From the NCBI RefSeq assembly GCF_030532915.1, contig NZ_JAUNKD010000003.1, positions 14,709 to 78,708 of the forward strand: a stretch of 64,000 bases of DNA. The letters are read 5' to 3'. Position numbers and translations under genes: made by a program. The notes under the pieces are model-generated. The model was not told where the DNA came from and did not search any database. It saw only the letters and a list, made by a program, of their open reading frames with translations. The DNA is from Capnocytophaga sp. (GTDB lineage Bacteria; Bacteroidota; Bacteroidia; Flavobacteriales; Flavobacteriaceae). Within the stretch, counting starts at the first letter, position 1, and each line of letters begins with the position of its first letter. Shown here piece by piece: positions 29,456-36,648 of the stretch.

Positions 29456-30040
29456 TTAAGCAAACATATCATTTTCTTTGTCAGAATTCCAGACGTATTC
29501 AATATGCGTGGCGATTTGCTGTGCTTTCTCTTGCCCGAGTCTGTCTGCCACAAAAGCCAAAGCCATATCAATCCCTGCGGAAACCCCTGACGAGGTGTAA
29601 AACTTTCCGTCCACCACCCAGCGGGCTTTTCGCTTCCAACAAACCTCAGGAGCCATTTGCAGTGCCCAATCAAAAGCCTTTTTGTTGGAAGTTGCTTCAC
29701 GATTGTTGAGCAATCCTGTTTTGGCAAGCAATACGCTACCCGTACAAATACCTAAACAAAATGAAGCTTTTTCCACAAATGAAACAAGCGTTTCTATAAA
29801 AATGGAATCATCAACCAGCCTTCTTGTTCCTTGTCCGCCCGGGATTACTAAAATGTCCGTAGGCTTGGCTTCCGTTATTTTCTGTGTGATAATTTGTGTT
29901 CCCTGTTTGCTTGTTACAATCCCTCCGTTGATGGAAAAATATTTCAGATTGAATGTTTCTACCTTGCCCAAAATCTCCACAGGACCAAACAAATCTAACG
30001 TTTCAAAATCGTCAAACAGCAGTAGGTTTATATTCCTCAT
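29456..30040 (-). CDS. DJ-1/PfpI family protein
   Basis: 194 residues from the ATG at 30040; longer frames run into a palindrome repeat. Blocks: NLLLFDDFETLDLFGPVEIL, ILVIPGGQGTRRLV and the nucleophile elbow CLGICTGSVLLAKTGLLNN, with the nucleophilic Cys at about 102. The arrangement resembles the isocyanide hydratase/ThiJ-like branch rather than PfpI proteases. TSSGVSAGIDMAL follows. Substrate unknown; roles in stress or small-molecule hydrolysis are typical. Confidence 0.9.
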   Translation of the reverse strand: MRNINLLLFDDFETLDLFGPVEILGKVETFNLKYFSINGGIVTSKQGTQIITQKITEAKPTDILVIPGGQGTRRLVDDSIFIETLVSFVEKASFCLGICTGSVLLAKTGLLNNREATSNKKAFDWALQMAPEVCWKRKARWVVDGKFYTSSGVSAGIDMALAFVADRLGQEKAQQIATHIEYVWNSDKENDMFA

Positions 30041-30069
30041 ATGATCACATTTAGATATTTTAGTAATGA

Positions 30070-30222
30070 AAGGGAATTGCAATCCGCCCCTACACGGATA
30101 CTATTTGTCCCGTGTTGCGAATCACATTGTACGGACGAATTGCAATCTGCCCCTACACGGATACTGTTTGTTCCGTGTTGCGAATCACATTGTATGGGTG
30201 AATTGCAATTCGTCCCTACATT
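30070..30222. repeat. Three palindromes at 63-bp spacing
   Basis: GAATTGC cores begin at 30074, 30137 and 30200, exactly 63 bp apart, with repeated spacer text (CGTGTTGCGAATCACATTGT twice). Same family as the array at 30.8 kb. Confidence 0.85.
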
Positions 30223-30248
30223 AATACTATTAGTAATATCTTATAAAA

Positions 30249-30560
30249 CTACTTTTTATCCTCAATGCCAAACTCACGCCACTGACTTTGCGGGAAATCC
30301 ATCTTGGTTCGTTTCTTAGCAATGGATTGTTTTTCAGCAAGCAGTTTGAATTCCTTGTCAAAGGCTTCTGTTTTTGTCTTTAAATCAGCTTTGAGCTTTT
30401 CTTGCTCACTATTTAAGGTTTCTACCTTGTTTTTCAAGGATTCCAACGTATCGATGAAAGCCTCATCGATGCCTGCGGGTAGGTTATCCTTGTGATTTCG
30501 AAGTCCGTCAATCATTAATTTGATTGCCTTGATGTTCTCTGCGTACGATTTACTTGCCAT
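30249..30560 (-). CDS. Small coiled-coil protein of unknown function
   Basis: 103 residues, not recognised. It is highly charged and helical; residues 35-75 (LESLKNKVETLNSEQEKLKADLK) show a heptad pattern predicting a coiled coil. The C-terminus (KKRTKMDFPQSQWREFGI) is basic then aromatic. No signal peptide or membrane segment. It sits isolated between two blocks of the same palindrome family, with no clear promoter. Codon use looks ordinary, so I take it as a real gene. Confidence 0.65.
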   Translation of the reverse strand: MASKSYAENIKAIKLMIDGLRNHKDNLPAGIDEAFIDTLESLKNKVETLNSEQEKLKADLKTKTEAFDKEFKLLAEKQSIAKKRTKMDFPQSQWREFGIEDKK

Positions 30561-30820
30561 AATCTAAAAAGTTATTAAGTTAATATTTCGTTTATGATAA
30601 CAACATTTTTAAGTGTTACTTCTGATGTTGTTTCAGAAAATATAGAAGCAAAAATCAAGCCAAAAATAATTCATTTTCAAATTTTTATAAACAGAGTTAT
30701 TCACAGTTTGGATTTTTATCAAGATGTTTTGATATTATTTTATATTGAATGATGTATTTTTTAGGCAAAAAATATTTCACACAAACACATATGTGTTATA
30801 TTTTATGTTGGAAATAGCAT

Positions 30821-31650
30821 CGTAGGGGCGAATTGCAATTCGCCCTTACACAGATTGATGTTGTTTTATATTGGATTATGTATTATTCGGGCGAAAAATG
30901 TTTCATCCCTACACGTATATGTTATATTTTATATTGAAATGTGTATCGTAGGGGCGAATTGCAATTCGCCCTTACACAGATTGATGTTGTTTTATATTGG
31001 ATTATGTATTATTCGGGCGAAAAATGTTTCATCCCTACACGTATATGTTATATTTTATATTGAATGATGTATTGTTCGGGCGAAATATATTTCGCCTCTA
31101 CACGTGTATACTATATTTTATATTGAAATGTGTATCGTAGGGGCGAATTGCAATTCGCCCTTACACAGATTGATGTTGTTTTATATTGGATTATGTATTA
31201 TTCGGGCGAAAAATGTTTCGTCCCTACACGTATATGTTATATTTTATGTTGGAATATGTATCGTATGGGCAAAATGTTTTTTGTCCGTACACATTGTAAT
31301 ATCATTTTATATAAAAAAATATATTTTACAGATAAAAAATCATTGTTTTTTACATAAAAATATTCAATATCTAATGGATTTGATTCAAAGGCACGTGGAT
31401 TTTGTTTAAATTCAGATAAAAAATGATGTTTTTTATGTTGAAATGCGAATCGTAGGGGCAAATTGCAATTCGCCTGTACACGTGTTGATGTTATTTTATA
31501 TTAAATGATGTATTGTACGGGCGAAAAATATTTCGCCCCTACATAAAATGTTTTTGTTTTATATTGGAATGCGTATCGTACGGGCGAATTGCAATTCGTC
31601 CCTACATAAATATACACAAAAAAGGACGGAATATATTCCGTCCCTACAAA
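30821..31650. repeat. 63-bp-register palindrome array
   Basis: Palindromes with GGGCG arms begin at 30826, 30889, 30952, 31015, 31078, 31141, 31204 and 31267, every one exactly 63 bp after the last; after two decayed units the register resumes at 31456, 31519 and 31582. A final variant (GGACGGAATATATTCCGTCC) starts at 31624. Two cores mostly alternate: GAATTGCAATTC, and GAAAAATGTTTC or GAAATATATTTC. Spacers are also repeated, unlike a CRISPR. It fills most of the gap of about 1.1 kb downstream of sufB. Confidence 0.92.
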
Positions 31651-31709
31651 ATATGTATATTATCTATCTTCCTTTTTGAAAAAGATTATTGGGTGTCGAG
31701 CCTCTCGAC

Positions 31710-33170
31710 CTAACCGACACTTCCTTCCAAAGAGATTTCCAACAATTTCTGAGCTTCTACGGCAAATTCCATTGGGAGTTTGTTTAAAACCTCCTTGCTG
31801 AAACCGTTTACAATCAGGGCGATGGCTTTTTCCGTGTCGATGCCTCGTTGATTGCAGTAGAAAATTTGGTCTTCCCCAATTTTGGAAGTCGTTGCCTCGT
31901 GTTCTATTTGGGCAGTCTTGTTTTTTGCCTCGATATACGGGAAGGTATGAGCCCCGCACTCGTTGCCCATCAAAAGGGAATCACACTGCGAGAAGTTTCG
32001 TGCATTCTCGGCGTTTGCTCCAACTTTCACCAATCCTCGGTATGAATTTTGCGATTGTCCGGCAGAAATCCCTTTGGAAATAATGGTTGAACGGGTGTTT
32101 TTTCCTAAATGAATCATCTTCGTCCCGGTGTCCGCCTGTTGGAAGTGATTGGTAACGGCGATGGAGTAAAATTCCCCAATCGAATTATCACCTTTCAGCA
32201 CACACGAAGGATATTTCCACGTTACGGCGGAACCTGTCTCGACCTGCGTCCAAGATATTTTGGCGTTCTTTTCACATAAACCGCGTTTGGTTACAAAATT
32301 GAAAACCCCTCCTTTACCATCTTTATCCCCTGGGAACCAGTTCTGAACGGTTGAGTATTTTATCTCGGCATTGTCCAAAGCAATGAGCTCCACTACGGCA
32401 GCGTGTAATTGGTTTTCGTCACGTTGCGGAGCGGTACATCCTTCAAGATACGACACGTAACTACCTTCATCGGCGATTACCAGTGTACGCTCAAACTGCC
32501 CCGTACCTGCCTGATTGATACGGAAATATGTCGAAAGTTCCATCGGACAACGAACGCCCTTCGGTATGTAACAGAACGACCCATCGGAAAATACCGCCGA
32601 GTTTAGGGCAGCATAAAAATTGTCGGTTCGTGGTACTACCGAGCCGATGTATTTTTGCACAAGCTCGGGGTGTTCTTTGATGGCTTCGGAGATGGAACAG
32701 AAAATGATTCCTTTTTCTGCCAAAGTCTTTTTGAAAGTTGTTGTCACCGAAACGGAATCCATCACGATGTCCATCGCAACAGGAGCAACGCCCGTGAGAC
32801 GTTTCTGCTCTTCGATGGAAATTCCCAGTTTGTTAAAGGTTTCTAAAAGTTTGGGGTCTACTTCGTCCAAACTTTCATATTGAGGTTTTTGTTTGGGAGC
32901 GGAATAATACGAAATGTCTTGGAAATCAGGTTTTTCGTAATTTACATTTACCCAATGCGTGGGTTCTTCCATTTCCTTCCAAGTGCGGAAGGCTTCGAGT
33001 CGCCAATTGGTCATCCACTCGGGTTCGTTTTTCTTTTTTGAGATTGCGATAACGATTTCCTCGCTCAGCCCCTTAGGAAAGGTTTCGGCCTCAATGTCGG
33101 TGTAAAAACCGTACGCATATTCTTTGGTTTGCAGCTCGTCGCGCAAGTCGTCTTCTGTGTATTTTGCCAT
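31710..33170 (-). CDS. sufB: Fe-S cluster scaffold protein SufB
   Basis: 486 residues, the usual SufB length. It forms the SufBCD scaffold on which Fe-S clusters are built. Recognisable blocks are [101 protein letters not shown] and the C-terminal [17 protein letters not shown], which holds the conserved region near the SufD interface. In other Flavobacteriaceae sufC, sufD and sufS normally follow; here the stop is followed by a palindrome array and unrelated genes. It has its own promoter. Confidence 0.96.
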   Translation of the reverse strand: MAKYTEDDLRDELQTKEYAYGFYTDIEAETFPKGLSEEIVIAISKKKNEPEWMTNWRLEAFRTWKEMEEPTHWVNVNYEKPDFQDISYYSAPKQKPQYESLDEVDPKLLETFNKLGISIEEQKRLTGVAPVAMDIVMDSVSVTTTFKKTLAEKGIIFCSISEAIKEHPELVQKYIGSVVPRTDNFYAALNSAVFSDGSFCYIPKGVRCPMELSTYFRINQAGTGQFERTLVIADEGSYVSYLEGCTAPQRDENQLHAAVVELIALDNAEIKYSTVQNWFPGDKDGKGGVFNFVTKRGLCEKNAKISWTQVETGSAVTWKYPSCVLKGDNSIGEFYSIAVTNHFQQADTGTKMIHLGKNTRSTIISKGISAGQSQNSYRGLVKVGANAENARNFSQCDSLLMGNECGAHTFPYIEAKNKTAQIEHEATTSKIGEDQIFYCNQRGIDTEKAIALIVNGFSKEVLNKLPMEFAVEAQKLLEISLEGSVG

Positions 33171-33221
33171 TTTACGGTGTTTTTTTGTCTGAATTTGTTT
33201 TAAAGTAAGTGATTAAGGGTG

Positions 33222-33229
33222 CAAAAATA
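33222..33229 (-). promoter_or_regulatory. -7 element of sufB promoter
   Basis: TATTTTTG on the minus strand, 52 bases before the ATG. Confidence 0.6.
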
Positions 33230-33409
33230 TAAAATTTTTGGTTAGGTTGTGGGCTAAGTGTCAATTTTACGAATTTTTATTTTTTATTTGGGGTTTTTAT
33301 GCTGATTATGAGTTGTTTTACAAAGAATGAAAATCATTGCCAGATTGGTTTTCTGAATTTGTAAATAAATAATTTTGATGAGATGTTCGGAAAATTATTC
33401 TGTTTTTTT

Positions 33410-33417
33410 TAACTTTG
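33410..33417 (+). promoter_or_regulatory. -7 element of the VOC-rnz-fic-pdxH operon
   Basis: TAACTTTG 37 bases before the first gene; the -33 region is not convincing. Confidence 0.5.
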
Positions 33418-33453
33418 CTGAAACTTTGTGAACTTCAAAAAAGGTGATTAGAA

Positions 33454-33816
33454 ATGAAGAATATCAAAAAAATATATGCTTGTTGGGCATATGTGAGTGA
33501 TTTGGAAGCTTCAAAAAACTTTTTTGAGAGTCTTGGTTTTGTGTCGAAATTTAGGCAAGATGATTGGATAGAATTTGATTTGGGAGCTACTTCGTTTGCC
33601 ATTTTAAAACGTCCGCCGGAAAAAGGAAACGTCGTACCACAGAAAACGCGTATAATGTTTGAAGTTGAAGATATAAAACGGATGTTCAGTACTTTGGTAG
33701 CCAATAATGTAAGGATTATAGGAGACATTCGTGATGAACATTACGGAAAATTACTAACATTTGAAGACCTTGATGGCAATTGGTTTGAATTTTTTGAAAA
33801 TAAAAGTAAAAGATAA
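33454..33816 (+). CDS. VOC (glyoxalase/bleomycin-resistance-like) protein
   Basis: 120 residues with the two beta-alpha-beta-beta-beta halves of the vicinal-oxygen-chelate fold: AYVSDLEASKNFFESLGFV at the start and LLTFEDLDGNWFEFFE at the end, where a Glu commonly binds metal. Metal and substrate are not predictable. Its stop shares one base with the next start (33816), so the two are translationally coupled. Confidence 0.85.
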   Translation: MKNIKKIYACWAYVSDLEASKNFFESLGFVSKFRQDDWIEFDLGATSFAILKRPPEKGNVVPQKTRIMFEVEDIKRMFSTLVANNVRIIGDIRDEHYGKLLTFEDLDGNWFEFFENKSKR

Positions 33817-34133
33817 TGAAAAATAGTAAAGTTATAACACTTTCAAAAGCCGAATTGGCTGATTTTGCAGCTGATTTTAAGAATAATGAACAGTGGAAAT
33901 CCTTCCATTTGATTTTGGATTTACTTTCGGTTAAAGATTTGGAAAACAAAGATTTAAAACCCTTTGTGGAGCTTTCCAAATATCATAACAAGAAAAATAA
34001 AAAGTCCATAGTAATTGTAAATGATGAAATTACATATGCCGATATTCCTAATGAGGTGAATGTAACACCCACATTACAAGAGGCTTATGATATCATCGAA
34101 ATGGAAGATATTCAACGTGATTTAGGGTTTTAA
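33816..34133 (+). CDS. Small protein upstream of ribonuclease Z, function unknown
   Basis: 105 residues. The sequence alternates strand and helix (SKVITLSKAELADFAADF, FHLILDLLSVKDLENKD, SIVIVNDEI, LQEAYDIIEMEDIQRDLGF), which could be a STAS-like small domain. That assignment is a guess. In related genomes a similar short gene often precedes rnz, as I recall; here the gap to rnz is 16 bases. The acidic C-terminus may be an interaction tail. Confidence 0.75.
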   Translation: MKNSKVITLSKAELADFAADFKNNEQWKSFHLILDLLSVKDLENKDLKPFVELSKYHNKKNKKSIVIVNDEITYADIPNEVNVTPTLQEAYDIIEMEDIQRDLGF

Positions 34134-34149
34134 TCAGAAAAAATATTTT

Positions 34150-35061
34150 GTGGAATTAACAATTTTAGGTTGCCATAGTGCCACGCCACGTACCAATGCT
34201 CGTCCGTCTTCGCAGGTTTTGGAAATGCGCGGACATTTGTTTTTGATTGACTGCGGGGAAGGTACGCAAATGGCACTTCGTAATGCAAACGTCCGATTTT
34301 CAAGGATTAAGCACGTTTTTATTTCGCACCTGCACGGCGACCATTTTTTCGGGTTGCCAGGGCTGATTTCCACTTTCCAACTTTTGGGCAGAGAAACCGA
34401 TTTGCACATTTACGGACCCAAAGGCATCAAAGAAGTCATTTTGTTGCTGTTGAAATTGGGCGGAGCGTGGTCGTCTTTCAAAATATATTTCCACGAATTG
34501 GAAAGTGCTGATTCTGAACTTCTTTTGGAAGATGAGAAACTTTTGGTACGCACCATTCCGCTTCGGCATCGCGTGTACACCAACGGATTTTTATTTCAAG
34601 AGAAACAAACCGAACGCCGTTTAAACATCGATGCAATTCAAAATTACGGCATACAAATCTGTGATTATCAGAATATAAAAAATGGAAAAGACATTCTGCT
34701 TGAAAACGGAAAACTTATCAAGAATGAGGTTTTGAGTTTTGAACCTATCGCTCCGCAAAGTTATGCGTATTGCAGTGATACGCTGTATTTTGAGGCGTTG
34801 GCTGACGAAATTCGGGGCGTGCGGGTGCTTTACCACGAGTCCACTTTTTTGCAACAACACAACGATTTGGCTCAAAAAACGATGCACTCCACCGCTTGGC
34901 AAGCCGCCACGATTGCCCAAAATGCCCACGTCGAAGCCCTTATTTTGGGGCATTATTCGTCCAGATATTCCGATAAAAAATTGTTTTTAAACGAAGCCCA
35001 AACCGTTTTTCAAAATACATTTTTAAGCGAAGACGGAAAGAAATTTGTTTTTCAGAATTAA
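34150..35061 (+). CDS. rnz: Ribonuclease Z
   Basis: 303 residues; metallo-beta-lactamase endoribonuclease that trims tRNA 3' trailers. The zinc motif HLHGDHFFGLPG is at about 59-70, with ILGCHSATPR at the N-terminus and YHESTF plus ILGHYSSRY providing later ligands. The start is GTG at 34150 (GTG GAA TTA ACA). Second of the tightly spaced operon leading to fic and pdxH. Confidence 0.95.
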   Translation: MELTILGCHSATPRTNARPSSQVLEMRGHLFLIDCGEGTQMALRNANVRFSRIKHVFISHLHGDHFFGLPGLISTFQLLGRETDLHIYGPKGIKEVILLLLKLGGAWSSFKIYFHELESADSELLLEDEKLLVRTIPLRHRVYTNGFLFQEKQTERRLNIDAIQNYGIQICDYQNIKNGKDILLENGKLIKNEVLSFEPIAPQSYAYCSDTLYFEALADEIRGVRVLYHESTFLQQHNDLAQKTMHSTAWQAATIAQNAHVEALILGHYSSRYSDKKLFLNEAQTVFQNTFLSEDGKKFVFQN

Positions 35062-35073
35062 AAGTAGCGAAAA

Positions 35074-35850
35074 ATGAAAAATAAATTACAAATAATCCCC
35101 ATTGATTTGCTTGACGACTATTTGCAACAAGCTCCCAAAAACTTACGTGAAGCATTTGAAACATTGGAAGACGCTGATATTTCGACAGATATATTCAGTT
35201 TTTACGTTTCGGTTTCGTCGGTCTACAGCTCTAAAATTGAGGGTGAGGAAGTGGAATTGGATAGTTACGTAAAGCACAAAAAATTCGGAATAGCGTTTTT
35301 GCCTGATTACACCAAAAAAATTGACGACCTTTACAACGCTTCGATTTTTGCAAAAAACAATGCGTTAAATCTTGAAAATGTGTCGAAAGCACACGCTTTG
35401 TTGAGCAAACACATTGTAAATCCGGCTTGGCAGGGAAAATTTCGCCATCAGCATATGTACGTCATCACGCCCAACGGAAAAATCGAATATGTGGCAACAC
35501 CACCCGACAAGGTTGAAACGGAAATTAAAAAACTTTTCAACGATATTGAAATTTTATTAAAAAGCGAACTAAGCATTGCCGAAGTATTTTATTTTGCGGC
35601 GTTTATCTATTTGATTTTTGTAAAAATTCATCCGTGGAACGACGGAAACGGAAGGTCGGCAAGGTTACTCGAAAAGTGGTTCTTGGCTCAAAAATTAGGA
35701 CATAAAGCGTGGTTTATTCAAAGTGAAAAAATGTATTATGACAAACACGAAGCGTATTATGAAAATATTCGCTTGCTGGGCTTGGAATATTCCGAATTGG
35801 ATTTTAAAAAATCATTACCTTTTTTACTGATGTTACCGACTTCGATATAA
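35074..35850 (+). CDS. Fic domain protein, class II (self-inhibited)
   Basis: 258 residues. The Fic core motif HPWNDGNGR starts at His186 and is intact, which predicts AMP transfer (or a related nucleotide transfer) onto Ser/Thr/Tyr hydroxyls of a target protein. An N-terminal inhibitory motif SSKIEG at 52-57 fits (S/T)xxxE(G/N), so Glu56 should block ATP binding: a class II Fic that controls itself without a separate antitoxin. A C-terminal winged-helix domain common in longer class II Fics is absent. It lies 12 bases after rnz. Confidence 0.9.
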   Translation: MKNKLQIIPIDLLDDYLQQAPKNLREAFETLEDADISTDIFSFYVSVSSVYSSKIEGEEVELDSYVKHKKFGIAFLPDYTKKIDDLYNASIFAKNNALNLENVSKAHALLSKHIVNPAWQGKFRHQHMYVITPNGKIEYVATPPDKVETEIKKLFNDIEILLKSELSIAEVFYFAAFIYLIFVKIHPWNDGNGRSARLLEKWFLAQKLGHKAWFIQSEKMYYDKHEAYYENIRLLGLEYSELDFKKSLPFLLMLPTSI

Positions 35851-35886
35851 AAATCAGAATATTAGATAATTAAGAAAAAAATAATT

Positions 35887-36543
35887 TTGATAAAAGTGGA
35901 AAAAGATTTAAGCAATTACCGAAAAATTTACCAAAAACGCGAATTGTTGGAGGCGAACATTCCGGATAATCCGTTGCAATTGTTTCAAACTTGGTTTTAC
36001 GAAGTGGAAGAAAACGGCGGCGTTGATGAAACCAATGCGATGACGATTTCGACCATTGGGCAGGACGGATTCCCAAAAGCTCGTGTGGTGCTGCTGAAAC
36101 GTTATACGCACGAGGGATTTATTTTCTATACGAATTATGAAAGCGAAAAAGGCAAGGCGATGGCTCAAAACCCCAATGTGTGTTTGTCTTTTTTTTGGGC
36201 GAGTATGGAAAGGCAGGTGATAATCAAAGGAATAGCTGAAAAACTGGCAGAAAATTTGTCGGACGGATATTTTGAATCGCGTCCGTTGGGCAGCAAACTC
36301 GGGGCGTTGGTTTCTCCGCAGAGTGAGGTTATTCCCTCGCGCGATTTTTTGGAAAACAAATTGCAATTGCTTGAAAAACAATATGCTGACTCGGAAGTTG
36401 CTCGTCCTGCGTATTGGGGCGGTTATTTGGTCAGACCACAATCAATAGAATTTTGGCAAGGGCGACCCAATCGTTTGCACGACCGTATTCGGTACTCATT
36501 AACAGAGGATTACGACTGGAAAATAGAGCGTTTAGCACCCTGA
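35887..36543 (+). CDS. pdxH: Pyridoxamine 5'-phosphate oxidase
   Basis: FMN oxidase making pyridoxal 5'-phosphate. 218 residues. Blocks: PLQLFQTWFYEVEE, AMTISTIGQDGFPKARVVLLK, FIFYTNYESEKGKA, SRPLGSKLGALVSPQSEVI, PAYWGGYLVRPQSIEFWQGRPNRLHDR and the C-terminal WKIERLAP, all in family order. The start is TTG at 35887 or GTG at 35896; no ATG is available. Last gene of the operon; a bidirectional hairpin follows. Confidence 0.96.
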   Translation: MIKVEKDLSNYRKIYQKRELLEANIPDNPLQLFQTWFYEVEENGGVDETNAMTISTIGQDGFPKARVVLLKRYTHEGFIFYTNYESEKGKAMAQNPNVCLSFFWASMERQVIIKGIAEKLAENLSDGYFESRPLGSKLGALVSPQSEVIPSRDFLENKLQLLEKQYADSEVARPAYWGGYLVRPQSIEFWQGRPNRLHDRIRYSLTEDYDWKIERLAP

Positions 36544-36620
36544 TTTTTAGCAATGTTTCCGATGATTTTAAATCCTAAATTGACGTAGTTCAATTATTTT
36601 GAAAATATAAAAAACATTAA

Positions 36621-36648
36621 AAAAGTCCTTGATAATCAAGGATTTTTT
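36621..36648. terminator. Bidirectional terminator pdxH / GH3 fusion
   Basis: AAAAGTCCTTG / CAAGGATTTTT stem with a 5-base loop, between convergent genes. Confidence 0.75.

Noticed and set aside
30821..31650. CRISPR array
   Set aside because: Spacing is regular, but the spacers are themselves repeated and no cas gene is present in the window.
30041..31713. Open frames in the 30-31.7 kb repeats
   Set aside because: Same reason: identical peptides recur because the DNA repeats.
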